DNA of 64,000 nt from Gemmatimonadota bacterium (GTDB lineage Bacteria > JAAXHH01), in contig VXWP01000049.1 of NCBI GenBank assembly GCA_009835325.1, forward strand, positions 1 through 64,000. The letters run 5' to 3'. Below the pieces are notes generated by a model. It was not told where the DNA came from. It saw only the letters and a program-made list of their open reading frames with translations, and made no database searches. Shown here piece by piece: positions 32,671-41,276 of the stretch. The translations under genes were made by a program, and so were the position numbers. Positions within the stretch are counted from its first letter, which is position 1; every line of letters starts with the position of its first letter.

Positions 32671-33669
32671 ATGAATCAACCAACGGCCCCTGCGGCCGTT
32701 TTACGTTATCTGGCCCGGCTTGCTGCAGACGGACACGCGTTCGCCGCCGGACCGCACCGTATCCGGCCGATGGCGGGCGGATTCAACAACCGTATATACG
32801 AAGTAGATACAGGCGGCGGGTCCTACCTCCTCAAGGTGTATCCCCATGACCGCGTCCGGCGTCTTGAACGGGAATACGCCGCGATGAAGCGGCTTTCCGC
32901 CCTGGATGGCGTGCCGGTCGCCGTATCGGCGGACGCACGGGCCGCCGGACTGAATGCGCCCGTGCTGATCTACGGGAAACTCCCGGGATCGCCGGTGGAA
33001 CCCGCCGGCATGACCCGGGAAGACCTCGACCAGCTCCTTGGGATCGTGATCCGTGTACACGGTATTGGAGATCCCGGCGATCCGGTACTGGCTCAGTCGG
33101 TGGGTCCGTCCCGTCCCGAAGACTGCCTCCGGTACATGGATGAGACCCTGCGCACCCTGTCCGCGTCCGCCACCATGAACGATCCGTCCTTTCGCCGGAC
33201 CATGGACCGGCTGCGCGAACTGAGACGCGGCCTGGACAGGATGGACCTGCGGCCCGCGTTATGGGCGGATGCAACGCCTCGGCTGTGCCACGGGGATTTC
33301 CGGCCGGCCAACGTGATCAAAGCGGATCCGGACCGCGTCGCGCTGGTCGACTGGGAACACGCGGGGATCATGGACCCGTTCTACGAGGTCGCCGGTTTCT
33401 TCTGGCATCCGGAATATACGGAAATGGAGGCGAGGTTGCGGGAAGAGGCCCTGGCGGATTACTGCGAACGAAGCGCCGACCCCCACGCGATCGGAAAGAT
33501 GGAAGTGTACCAGGCCGTACTTCCCGTGCAATGGTCCGTGCGGGTCCTGTCCCTGATCGAAGGCTACGGCCGGCAGGCGGTCCAGCCCTGGAACGTACCC
33601 CGGCCGCTGGACGCGCTGTGGGAGGACCTCGAGCACTACATCGGGCTGGCCGCTCAGCGTCTGGTATAG
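32671..33669 (+). CDS. Aminoglycoside phosphotransferase (APH)-fold kinase
   Basis: A 332-residue protein kinase-like small-molecule kinase. It has the ATP-binding start GGFNNRIYEVDTGGGSYLLK, the Brenner motif LCHGDFRPANVI (catalytic Asp and Asn), and LVDWEHAGIMDP (Mg-binding Asp). APH-fold enzymes phosphorylate antibiotics, choline, homoserine or sugars; no resistance context is visible, so a metabolic substrate is more likely. An ATG 45 nt earlier is in frame, but GGAG before ATG 32671 favours this start. Its end overlaps the end of the convergent era gene by 16 nt. Confidence 0.84.
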   Translation: MNQPTAPAAVLRYLARLAADGHAFAAGPHRIRPMAGGFNNRIYEVDTGGGSYLLKVYPHDRVRRLEREYAAMKRLSALDGVPVAVSADARAAGLNAPVLIYGKLPGSPVEPAGMTREDLDQLLGIVIRVHGIGDPGDPVLAQSVGPSRPEDCLRYMDETLRTLSASATMNDPSFRRTMDRLRELRRGLDRMDLRPALWADATPRLCHGDFRPANVIKADPDRVALVDWEHAGIMDPFYEVAGFFWHPEYTEMEARLREEALADYCERSADPHAIGKMEVYQAVLPVQWSVRVLSLIEGYGRQAVQPWNVPRPLDALWEDLEHYIGLAAQRLV

Positions 33670-34595
33670 CCCAGCCGCCTCAGCTCCTGCTCTTTCTTCC
33701 GCCAGGAGGGTCGGACCTTGACCCGCAGGTCGAGGTAGACGGGGCGGTCCAGGAATTCGACGATGGCCTTCCTGGCGGAGGATCCGATGCGTTTGAGCAT
33801 GCGCCCGTTCTTGCCGATGATGATGCCCTTCTGGGAATCCCGTTCGATGATGATGCCGGCCTGGATGAACGCCGTGCCGTTGGGACGGTCCGTGAAGTCC
33901 TCCACGATCACGGCCGACGCGTAGGGCAGTTCCTCTCGCAGGGCCAGGAACAGGTGCTCGCGGATGATTTCTCCCGCAAAGAACCGCTCCGGCTGGTCCG
34001 TGAGCATGTCGGCGGGGTAGAGCGCCGGACCCGACGGAAGTATGCGGATCACGGCGGACAAAAGCGGTTCGAGGCCGTCTCCCTTGAGGGCGGACACGGG
34101 CACGATTTCGGTGAAGGGGAACCGGCCCGTGGCCCGTTCGATCATGGGCAGCAAGGCAGTCCTGGGTATCCGGTCGATCTTGTTGATGGCCAGGATGACC
34201 GGTCCGCGGCTCTGCTCGAGGAAGCCGGCGACCCGGTCGTCGAGATCGCGTTCGAAACGGGTGGCGTCCACGATGGCTACGGCCGCGTCCGAGTCGTGCA
34301 GCGTATGGACCGCGGACTGCAGCATGTATTCCTGGAGCCGGTAGCCGGGCTCGAGCAGTCCGGGCGTATCGAGGAACAGGACCTGGCAGTCGTCTTTCGT
34401 CAGAATGCCCAGTACCCGCTGGCGGGTCGTCTGGGGCCTCGGCGTCACGATGGAAAGCCGGTGTTGCAGCAGCGCGTTCATCAGGGTGGACTTGCCCACG
34501 TTCGGCTTCCCGACCAGGGCCACGAACCCCGCGCGATGGGATCCGTCGCCGGCGGCGTCTGCCATTTGCCCTGCCATCTGCCCGGTGCTTTCCAT
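33654..34595 (-). CDS. era: GTPase Era
   Basis: A 313-residue GTPase required for 30S subunit assembly at the 16S rRNA 3' end. The G domain shows GKPNVGKSTLMNALL (G1), TTRQRVLGIL (G2), LDTPGLLEPG (G3), AINKIDRIP (G4) and PVSALKGDG (G5). The C-terminal KH domain is FIQAGIIIERDSQKGIIIG followed by KNGRMLKRIGSSARKAIVEF (GxxG loop). A 20-residue N-terminal extension (MESTGQMAGQMADAAGDGSH) precedes the G domain and offers alternative internal ATGs. It stands alone here, divergent from the class IV aminotransferase gene, without the usual rnc or recO neighbours. Confidence 0.94.
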   Translation of the reverse strand: MESTGQMAGQMADAAGDGSHRAGFVALVGKPNVGKSTLMNALLQHRLSIVTPRPQTTRQRVLGILTKDDCQVLFLDTPGLLEPGYRLQEYMLQSAVHTLHDSDAAVAIVDATRFERDLDDRVAGFLEQSRGPVILAINKIDRIPRTALLPMIERATGRFPFTEIVPVSALKGDGLEPLLSAVIRILPSGPALYPADMLTDQPERFFAGEIIREHLFLALREELPYASAVIVEDFTDRPNGTAFIQAGIIIERDSQKGIIIGKNGRMLKRIGSSARKAIVEFLDRPVYLDLRVKVRPSWRKKEQELRRLGYTRR

Positions 34596-34699
34596 GAGAA
34601 GTTATCCTTTACGTTACCCTTTGTTCACCCTTGTTTCACTATACGTAACACGCCGGCCGCAAAAGAGAAAGTCTTTTACCCACAGGAGCATAGCGCGCC

Positions 34700-35617
34700 A
34701 TGAATGAACCGGTCGTCTATCTCAACGAAGGATTCGTCCCCGCCTCCCAGGCCCATCTGAACATCTACGACCTGGGGATCGTCCTGGGGGCCACCGTGAC
34801 CGAAATGACCCGGACTTTCAGGCATGAACCGTTCCGCCTGGACGAACATGTGCGGCGGCTGCTGCGGTCGTGCAAATACGCGGGCTTCGAGCTGGACCTG
34901 GACCACGACGGCCTGGTCGCGTGCACGCGGAGCCTCATCGAGACCAACGGCAGGCTGATCGGCCCCGAGCAGGACCTGGGCGTCGTACACTTCGTGACGC
35001 CGGGGGAGAACCGGATCTACGCGGGGAGCGCGGGCAGCACGGTGCGTCTCAAGCCCACGCTGTGCATCCACTCCTTTCCGCTGCCCTTCTCCGTGTGGCG
35101 CCCCTACTTCCGGCAGGGCGCCCACGTGGTCACGCCCTCCATCCGCCACGTGCCGCCCCAGTGCGTCGATCCCAAGACCAAGAACCGCTCGCGCCTGCAC
35201 TACTGGCTGGCCGACCGGCAGACGCAGGCCGTCGACCCCGCCGCCACCTCGCTGCTGCTCGACCTGGACGGCAACCTCACGGAGTGTTCCGGCGCGAACT
35301 TCGTCCTGGTGGCGGACGATACGATCTATACGCCCACCAGCCGCAATATCCTGGAAGGGGTCAGCCTGGTGACGCTGCGGGAGATGGCGCCGGAACTGGG
35401 CCTGGGCTGGGTCGAGAAGGAACTGCAGCCCTACGACGCCGTCAATGCCGGCGAGGCCTGGTTGACGAGCACGCCGTACTGCCTGGCGCCCTGTACGCGC
35501 ATCAACGACACGCCCATCGGCGACGGCCGGCCCGGTCCGCAGTTCGGCCGGGCCATGGAAGCCTGGAGCCGGCGGGTGGGCATGGACATCCTGGCGCAGA
35601 TTGAAAACACGGACTGA
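34700..35617 (+). CDS. Class IV PLP aminotransferase (branched-chain/D-amino-acid type)
   Basis: A 305-residue fold-type IV PLP enzyme, related to branched-chain amino acid aminotransferase, 4-amino-4-deoxychorismate lyase and D-amino acid transaminase. Signs are VYLNEGFVPASQAHLNIYDL, FRLDEHVRRLLRSCKYAGFE, the likely PLP Lys in CVDPKTKNRSRLHYWLADRQ, and LLLDLDGNLTECSGANFVLV (E–G–xxxN) with NILEGVSLVTLREMA. AGGAG stands 11 nt before the ATG. It precedes the tetrapyrrole cluster but is separated from it by a probable promoter, so a link to haem is not implied. Confidence 0.86.
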   Translation: MNEPVVYLNEGFVPASQAHLNIYDLGIVLGATVTEMTRTFRHEPFRLDEHVRRLLRSCKYAGFELDLDHDGLVACTRSLIETNGRLIGPEQDLGVVHFVTPGENRIYAGSAGSTVRLKPTLCIHSFPLPFSVWRPYFRQGAHVVTPSIRHVPPQCVDPKTKNRSRLHYWLADRQTQAVDPAATSLLLDLDGNLTECSGANFVLVADDTIYTPTSRNILEGVSLVTLREMAPELGLGWVEKELQPYDAVNAGEAWLTSTPYCLAPCTRINDTPIGDGRPGPQFGRAMEAWSRRVGMDILAQIENTD

Positions 35618-35632
35618 ACCGCCCCTTTCGAC

Positions 35633-35661
35633 TTGATAAATACTTGATAAGACGGTATTTT
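35633..35661 (+). promoter_or_regulatory. Candidate promoter of the tetrapyrrole cluster
   Basis: TTGATA at 35633–35638, 17-nt spacer, TATTTT at 35656–35661, about 55 nt before ATG 35717. The motif ACTTGATAA occurs twice here (35631–35639 and 35642–35650), so a second -35 copy with another spacing is also present. Activity is inferred. Confidence 0.55.
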
Positions 35662-35716
35662 ACGATACCTTGTCGGGCCTGAATTCCTGGAGCGGTTTCA
35701 CGTGGAGGCTGGATCC

Positions 35717-36538
35717 ATGGGCATCTACATTCTGCATGGGATGATTCTGGCGGGTTACGCGGTCGCCACCGTGATCTATTTCCGCCATTTCTGGACGAAG
35801 CATCCCGGGTCAGGGATCTATGCCAGCCTCTTCCTGGTGTTCGCCCTGGCCTGCCACAGCGCCTTTCTGATCGCCCGAGCCGTCGAATCCAGCCACGCGC
35901 CCTTCGTGGGTCTACACGAGTCGATGAGCTTCTTCGCCTGGCTCATCGCCGTGGTCTACCTGTTCCTGGAGCGGCGATTCCACGACCGGTCGCTGGGCGT
36001 GTTCGTCCTGCCCCTCGTCCTGGCGGCCCAGGCGGCGTCCACGGCGTTCATGAGCCCCGTCGATCCGCTGCCGCCCCTGTTGCAGAGCCCGTGGTTCAAT
36101 TTCCACGTAACGGCGAGCTTCCTGGCCTACGCGGCCTTTTCCTTCTCCTTCATCACCGGGCTGCTGTATGTGATGCAGATGTACTACATCCATCACCGGC
36201 GCGTGGGCCTGGTGTTCTCCCGGCTGCCCGCGCTGGGCATGCTGGACGAAATGAACCTGAAGGCGACGCTCATCGGCTGGGTGTTCCTGTCCGCGGGCAT
36301 TGCCACGGGCATCTGGTGGGCGACGGCCGCGTGGGACTCGATCACGCCCTGGCTGCTGGATCCGAAAGTACTGTGCGTGATGCTGACCTGGGTCATCTAC
36401 ACCTGCCAGCTGGTTACCCGCTATACCGCGGGCTGGCAGGGTGAACGGGCGGCTATCATCTCCATGGCCGGGTTCGCCTCCGTGCTGCTGGCCTATCTCG
36501 GCGCCGGACTCTGGACAAATCTGCATATATTCGACTGA
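35717..36538 (+). CDS. CcsA/HemX-like cytochrome c assembly membrane protein
   Basis: A 273-residue integral membrane protein with about eight hydrophobic segments. It matches the CcsA/CcmC-HemX family: early YFRHFWTKHPGSGIYASLFL, the conserved FNFHVTASFLAYAAFSFSF, and the WWATAAWDSI segment resembling the tryptophan-rich haem-handling region. HemX-type members sit next to hemA and limit its level; CcsA members export haem to cytochrome c. The gene is first in a run leading to hemA, so a HemX role is favoured. ATG 35717 has GGAGG 8 nt before it; the GTG at 35702 would only add five residues. Confidence 0.85.
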   Translation: MGIYILHGMILAGYAVATVIYFRHFWTKHPGSGIYASLFLVFALACHSAFLIARAVESSHAPFVGLHESMSFFAWLIAVVYLFLERRFHDRSLGVFVLPLVLAAQAASTAFMSPVDPLPPLLQSPWFNFHVTASFLAYAAFSFSFITGLLYVMQMYYIHHRRVGLVFSRLPALGMLDEMNLKATLIGWVFLSAGIATGIWWATAAWDSITPWLLDPKVLCVMLTWVIYTCQLVTRYTAGWQGERAAIISMAGFASVLLAYLGAGLWTNLHIFD

Positions 36539-36589
36539 CGACGTCGACTGGACGACGACAACTGGACGACAACTGACGGAAATGAAGCC

Positions 36590-37234
36590 ATGAAAAAATA
36601 CTATCCCGCCTTCGTCGACATCGAAGACCAGCCGTGCCTGGTGGTGGGCGGCGGTGCGATCGCGGAGGAGAAAGCAAGATCGCTGCTCGAATGCGGCGGG
36701 GTTGTTACCGTGATCAGCCCCGATCTGACGGACGGACTGCGGGACCAGGTGGACCGCGGCGCACTGCGCTGGCTTTCGAGGCCGTACGGACCCGGCGACG
36801 TCCGCGGCTACAGGCTGGTCATCTCGGCGACCGATTCCACGGAAGTCAACGAGCGGGTCTACCGGGACGCCGAGGCGGAGGGCATCATGGTCAACGTGGT
36901 GGACGTGCCGCCGCTTTGCCGGTACATCGTACCCTCCATCGTCCGGCAGGGCGACCTGTGTATCGCCATTTCCACGGGAGGCAAGAGTCCCGCGCTGGCG
37001 AAGAAGATCCGCGGGCAGCTGGAAGGGGCCTACGGGCCCGAGTACGCCGAACTGCTCGACCTGCTGGGCGCGTACCGCCCCCGGATGAAGGCCGCGTACC
37101 CCGATGAAACCGAAACGCGCGCGAGGTTATGGACGTCCCTGGTCGAATCCGACCTCCTCGATCTCCTGCGCGCGGGACGCGCGGAAGAAGCGCGCGACAG
37201 GGTGGAGTCATGCATCTCACACTCGTCGGACTAA
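36590..37234 (+). CDS. Precorrin-2 dehydrogenase/sirohydrochlorin ferrochelatase (Met8p/CysG N-terminal type)
   Basis: A 214-residue bifunctional enzyme that oxidises precorrin-2 to sirohydrochlorin with NAD and inserts iron to give sirohaem. It starts YYPAFVDIEDQPCLVVGGGA (GGGxxA nucleotide loop), has VTVISPDLT, and MVNVVDVPPLCRYIVPSIV holding the Asp used in both reactions; ISTGGKSPALAKKIRGQLE follows. The C-terminal helical region is present, but the CobA-type methyltransferase half of full CysG is not; that activity is supplied by the cobA–hemD fusion four genes on. Its end overlaps the hemA start by 25 nt. An imperfect GACGAC-rich repeat lies just before it (36536–36580). Confidence 0.9.
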   Translation: MKKYYPAFVDIEDQPCLVVGGGAIAEEKARSLLECGGVVTVISPDLTDGLRDQVDRGALRWLSRPYGPGDVRGYRLVISATDSTEVNERVYRDAEAEGIMVNVVDVPPLCRYIVPSIVRQGDLCIAISTGGKSPALAKKIRGQLEGAYGPEYAELLDLLGAYRPRMKAAYPDETETRARLWTSLVESDLLDLLRAGRAEEARDRVESCISHSSD

Positions 37235-38508
37235 GCCACCATACCGCGCCCATCGACGTGCGCGACCAGGCGGTGCTGACGAAGTCGCTCCAGGAAAAGG
37301 CCCTCTCCTTCGTGAAGGCCTCGAGCGGCATCCTGGAAGCGGTGCTGCTGTCCACGTGCAACCGCAGCGAAATGTACGCGACCACCGACGAGGAACATAC
37401 CGATCCCGGCCCTATCGAGGCGTGGTTTCACGAGATCCACGGCGTGGACGAGGGCGTCCTGTCGCCCTACCTCTATCACCGGAGGGACGAGGCGGTCATC
37501 CGGCACCTGTTCCGGGTGGTCTCCAGCCTGGATTCGATGGTCGTCGGGGAGCAGCAGATCCTCGGCCAGGTCAGAGAGGCTTACATGCAGTCGCTGAATA
37601 CGAAGAACACGGGACTGGTCCTCAACCGGTTGTTCGAAAAGGCGCTGGCCGTGGGCAAGCAGGTGCGGGAGACCACGGAGATCGGGACGGGCTCGGTTTC
37701 CGTCAGTTCCGTGGCGGTCGAACTCGCGCGGAAGATCTTCAAGGACCTGCGGCAGCATACGGCCATGCTGATCGGCGCGGGAGAGACCGGCGAGCGGACC
37801 GCGGAGTACCTCGTCGACCAGGGCGTGAAGCGGCTGATCGTCGCCAACCGGACCTACGACCGGGCCGCGGACCTGGCCCACCGCTACGACGGGATCGCCG
37901 TATCGCTGCAGGACGGGCTGCAGATGATCTCCGACGTCGATATCGTCATCAGTTCCACCGGCGCCACGGAACCGGTGGTGGGAAGGGACCGGATGGCGGA
38001 GATCATGCACGACCGCCGCAACCGCCCCATATTCCTGATCGATATCGCCGCGCCACGGGACATCGACCCTCGCGTGCGCGATCTCTACAATGTCATACTC
38101 TACGACATGGACGATCTGCAGTCGGTGGTGGACGACAACGCGGAGGCGCGGAAGGCGGAAGCACAGAAGGTGGAGGCGATCGTCGAGACCGAGGTAGAGC
38201 GGTTGCTCGCGTGGTACCAGAACCTCTCCATCGCGCCCACCATCGCCCAGCTCCGCCACTTCGCGGAGGATGTCCGGCACCAGGAGATTGGCCGCGCCTT
38301 CGCCCAGCTCGGTCATCTCTCCGTTGACGACCGGGAGACGGTGGAGAAGATGACCCGCGCCATCGTGAACAAGCTGCTTCATCAACCGACGGTCCAGCTC
38401 AGGAACACTTCCGATCCGGAGCACCGGGACTACCACCTCTACAGCCTGCGCCATCTCTTCGGACTCGACGAACACGGGAACGACAAGAACGGCGCCGAGC
38501 AGGAATAG
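37210..38508 (+). CDS. hemA: Glutamyl-tRNA reductase
   Basis: A 432-residue enzyme of the C5 pathway that reduces glutamyl-tRNA to glutamate-1-semialdehyde using NADPH. The catalytic Cys is in AVLLSTCNRSEMY, and further signatures are SMVVGEQQILGQVREAY, the Rossmann motif AMLIGAGETGERTAEYL, LIVANRTYDRAADLA, and IDIAAPRDIDP. The C-terminal dimerisation helix extends through LRHLFGLDEHGND. ATG 37210 gives the classical MHLTLVGLSHHTAPIDVR start. It overlaps the precorrin-2 dehydrogenase gene by 25 nt. Its product feeds HemL, encoded at the end of this cluster. Confidence 0.95.
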   Translation: MHLTLVGLSHHTAPIDVRDQAVLTKSLQEKALSFVKASSGILEAVLLSTCNRSEMYATTDEEHTDPGPIEAWFHEIHGVDEGVLSPYLYHRRDEAVIRHLFRVVSSLDSMVVGEQQILGQVREAYMQSLNTKNTGLVLNRLFEKALAVGKQVRETTEIGTGSVSVSSVAVELARKIFKDLRQHTAMLIGAGETGERTAEYLVDQGVKRLIVANRTYDRAADLAHRYDGIAVSLQDGLQMISDVDIVISSTGATEPVVGRDRMAEIMHDRRNRPIFLIDIAAPRDIDPRVRDLYNVILYDMDDLQSVVDDNAEARKAEAQKVEAIVETEVERLLAWYQNLSIAPTIAQLRHFAEDVRHQEIGRAFAQLGHLSVDDRETVEKMTRAIVNKLLHQPTVQLRNTSDPEHRDYHLYSLRHLFGLDEHGNDKNGAEQE

Positions 38509-38565
38509 CGCGGCGCGTCCGGTTGGCCGGGAACGAATAGCGCGGCGCGTCCGGGTGGCCGGGAC
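38503..38565. repeat. Tandem duplication at the hemA stop codon
   Basis: GAATAGCGCGGCGCGTCCGG followed by TTGGCCGGGAAC (38503–38534) is repeated as a 31-bp near-copy (38535–38565). The unit includes the hemA stop TAG; the second copy lies in the hemA–hemC spacer. Confidence 0.88.
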
Positions 38566-38580
38566 ATCGATATCCTTTCC

Positions 38581-39552
38581 ATGGCTTCTTCACTGATCAT
38601 AGGCACCCGCGGCAGCAGGCTGGCCCTGGTCCAGGCCCATTCGGTGGCCAGGGACCTGGAAGCGGACCGCGACGACCTGGCCGTGGAGGTGCGCGTCCTC
38701 ACGACGAAGGGCGACGCGGACCGGGACGCCTCTCTGGACACCTTCGGCGGCGAAGGCGTCTTCGTCAAGGAACTGGAACGGGCCCTGGTCTCGGGAGAGA
38801 TCGACGCGGCCGTGCACAGCCTCAAGGACCTGCCCACGTCCCTTCCCGACGGCCTGGCGATCGCCTCGGTTCCGGAGCGCGTGGACGCGCGCGACGCCCT
38901 GATCAGCCGCGCCGGCGCCGGGCTGGACGACCTGCCGACGGGCGCCCGCGTCGCCACGGGGAGTCCGAGGCGGCGGGCTCAACTGCAGCACTACCGGCCG
39001 GACCTGCGCTTCACGGGGATCCGCGGGAACATCGACACCCGGCTGAAGAAACTGGAAGAACCGGACGGTCCGGACGCCATCGTGCTGGCCGTGGCGGGGT
39101 TGCAGCGGTTGGGCTGGACGGACCGCATCTCCGAAATATTGGCTCCGGAAGTCTGCATGCCGGCCGTGGGCCAGGCTGCGCTCGCGATCGAAACCCGGGA
39201 GGACGATCAGCCCACCCTGGAAGCGGCGAGGCGCATCGATGACCTTCCGGCCAGGCAGGCGGTGACGGCGGAACGGTCCTTTCTCCACCGTATCGGCGGC
39301 GGTTGCCATACACCGGTCGGCTCCTGGGGGAGGATCGAGGATGGAGGCCTGGTACTGGATGCCGTCCTGGCCGCCGATGACGGCGTATGGCTCGTGCGTC
39401 AATCCCTGCGCGGACAGCCGGAAGAGAGCGCCGATCTGGGCCGCCGGCTGGCCGAGGCGGTGCTGGAACAGGCCGCACAGGCCGATCCGTCCCGGCCGGC
39501 TGATCCCGCTCGGCCGTCCCTGCCGTCTAGTCCGACCACGGAATCCCAATGA
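38581..39552 (+). CDS. hemC: Porphobilinogen deaminase (hydroxymethylbilane synthase)
   Basis: A 323-residue enzyme that joins four porphobilinogens to hydroxymethylbilane. Recognisable parts are SLIIGTRGSRLALVQA, VFVKELERALVSGEIDAAVH, SLKDLPTSLPDGL (catalytic Asp nearby), GNIDTRLKKLEEPDG and the cofactor-binding Cys in RIGGGCHTPVGSW. The C-terminal end (from about residue 300) is an Ala/Pro-rich tail that looks low-complexity. Its stop overlaps the ATG of the cobA–hemD gene by 4 nt, coupling synthesis of successive enzymes. Confidence 0.95.
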   Translation: MASSLIIGTRGSRLALVQAHSVARDLEADRDDLAVEVRVLTTKGDADRDASLDTFGGEGVFVKELERALVSGEIDAAVHSLKDLPTSLPDGLAIASVPERVDARDALISRAGAGLDDLPTGARVATGSPRRRAQLQHYRPDLRFTGIRGNIDTRLKKLEEPDGPDAIVLAVAGLQRLGWTDRISEILAPEVCMPAVGQAALAIETREDDQPTLEAARRIDDLPARQAVTAERSFLHRIGGGCHTPVGSWGRIEDGGLVLDAVLAADDGVWLVRQSLRGQPEESADLGRRLAEAVLEQAAQADPSRPADPARPSLPSSPTTESQ

Positions 39553-41159
39553 ACGCCGAGTTCCCTGACAAGACCGAATCTCCGGGCGGGTCCGCATCCG
39601 AATCGTCGTCGGGCGGGTCCGCATCCGCCGCGACGCCGGGCATGGTGTACCTGGTCGGTGCGGGCCCCGGCGACCCAGGGCTGATTACCGTGAAGGGCCT
39701 TTCCTGCGTGCGGCGGGCCGACGTCGTCGTTGCCGACTTCCTCGCCGACGACCGGCTGGTGGCGGAAGCGCCGGGCCACGCCGAGCGTATCCGCGTGCCC
39801 TGGCGCCCGGGGCGTCAGGCGGAGATCAACGACCTGCTGGTGCGGCACAGCCGGGCCGGGAAGACCGTGGTCCGGTTGAAGGGCGGCGATCCCTTCGTGT
39901 TCGGCCGGGGCGGCGAGGAGGGGCTGCATCTCCAGCGCTCCGGGATCCCCTTCGAGGTCGTTCCCGGCATCACGGCGGCCGTCGCGGTACCGGCCTACGC
40001 CGGCATACCGGTGACCCACCGGGAGATCACTTCGTCCATGACGGTCGTCACCGGCCACGTTTCGCAGGACAGGGACCGGACAGATCTCGACTGGGAGGCG
40101 CTTGCCAAACGGATCGGCACATTGATCTTCTACATGGGCGCGCGGAACCTGCCCTTCATCGCGGAAAGACTGATCGAACACGGCCGGCCGAAGGACACGC
40201 CCGTCGCGCTGATCCAGTGGGGCACCACGGCGGAGCAAAGGACCCTCGTCGGCACGCTGGACGACATCGTGTCCAGGGCCCGGTCCGCTTCCTTCACGCC
40301 GCCCGTGCTGATCGTCGTAGGCGAGGTGGTGGCGCTGCGTCCGCAGCTCGACTGGTTCGAATCGAAACCGCTTTTTGGCGTACGCGTGCTGGTCACGCGC
40401 GCCCGGGACCAGGCCGGCGAGCTGTCGGAGGCGCTCGTACGCCATGGCGCGGAGCCGGTCGAAGCACCGCTGATCCGGATCGAAGCGCCCGATGACTGGA
40501 GGGCGGTGGATGCCGCGCTGGCCGATCTCTCCGGTTTCGATCACGTGGTGTTCACCAGCCGGAACGCCGTGGAGGCGTTTTTCTCCCGGCTGAATCATAA
40601 GGGCCTGGATGCCCGGTCCCTGGGCGGGGTCCGCGTCGCCGCGGTGGGCCGGGCCACGGCCGGCGCGCTGCGAAGTCGCGGGATCGAAGCGGACGATCAA
40701 CCCGAGGTATTCCGGGCCGAAAAGCTCGTTGAAGCCCTGGCCGGCGACCGCGACCTTCATGATGCGCGGATCCTCTTCCCCGCGGCGGACATCGCGGGCC
40801 CCGCCGTGGAGGAAGGACTGGCCGCCGCCGGCGCGTACGTGACCCGGGTGACGGTCTACCGGACCGTCCTGGAGGAGGGCTTGCCGGACGACATAGCGTC
40901 CATGCTGGAGGACGGGAAGATCCATTTGGCCGTGTTCGCGAGTTCGTCGACCGTGTCGGCGTTCGCGAAGGCCGCGGGGCCGGACGGTCCGCAACGATGG
41001 ACCCGGGGCGTACGCATCGCGTGCATCGGTCCTTCCACGGCGGAAACCGCCGCGGAGGCGGGCCTGTCCGTGGATGTCGTGCCCGTCCAGGCCACGGTCC
41101 CCGCGCTCGTGGACGCGATCGTGCGCGACCGGCTGGCCGCGGGGGAGCGGCTCGAATAA
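39549..41159 (+). CDS. cobA-hemD: Fused uroporphyrinogen-III C-methyltransferase (CobA) and uroporphyrinogen-III synthase (HemD)
   Basis: A 536-residue bifunctional protein. Residues about 33–270 are a SUMT: VYLVGAGPGDPGLITVKGL, VVRLKGGDPFVFGRGGEE, EVVPGITAAVAVPAYAGIP and VALIQWGTTAEQRTLVGTL. The remaining residues are a HemD domain: FGVRVLVTRARDQAGELSEA, HVVFTSRNAVEAFFSRL, RVAAVGRATAGAL and RIACIGPSTAETA. HemD closes hydroxymethylbilane to uroporphyrinogen III and SUMT methylates part of it to precorrin-2, so the fusion sits at the haem/sirohaem branch point. The N-terminus is a Gly/Ser-rich linker with a GGSAS repeat. It is translated right after hemC. Such fusions are known in Firmicutes and other phyla. 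Confidence 0.95.
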   Translation: MNAEFPDKTESPGGSASESSSGGSASAATPGMVYLVGAGPGDPGLITVKGLSCVRRADVVVADFLADDRLVAEAPGHAERIRVPWRPGRQAEINDLLVRHSRAGKTVVRLKGGDPFVFGRGGEEGLHLQRSGIPFEVVPGITAAVAVPAYAGIPVTHREITSSMTVVTGHVSQDRDRTDLDWEALAKRIGTLIFYMGARNLPFIAERLIEHGRPKDTPVALIQWGTTAEQRTLVGTLDDIVSRARSASFTPPVLIVVGEVVALRPQLDWFESKPLFGVRVLVTRARDQAGELSEALVRHGAEPVEAPLIRIEAPDDWRAVDAALADLSGFDHVVFTSRNAVEAFFSRLNHKGLDARSLGGVRVAAVGRATAGALRSRGIEADDQPEVFRAEKLVEALAGDRDLHDARILFPAADIAGPAVEEGLAAAGAYVTRVTVYRTVLEEGLPDDIASMLEDGKIHLAVFASSSTVSAFAKAAGPDGPQRWTRGVRIACIGPSTAETAAEAGLSVDVVPVQATVPALVDAIVRDRLAAGERLE

Positions 41160-41206
41160 CATCGTGCGCGACCGCAAGGCCGCGGGGGAGCGGCCCGCGT
41201 AATAAC
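41118..41206. repeat. Tandem duplication of the cobA–hemD 3' end
   Basis: A 43-bp segment holding the last codons and TAA (41118–41160) is followed directly by a diverged 46-bp copy (41161–41206). The second copy has its own TAATAA and no role in the protein. Confidence 0.88.
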
Positions 41207-41276
41207 GATTGCCCCGAAATGACGCACCGGTATATATTTGTCGGGCGTGATTTCAGTTAACAAACGGCCGAATACT

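Noticed and set aside
39399-41177. Long antisense frame over hemC and cobA–hemD
   Set aside because: Shadow of the well-supported fusion gene; no recognisable domain and Gly/Arg/His-rich translation.
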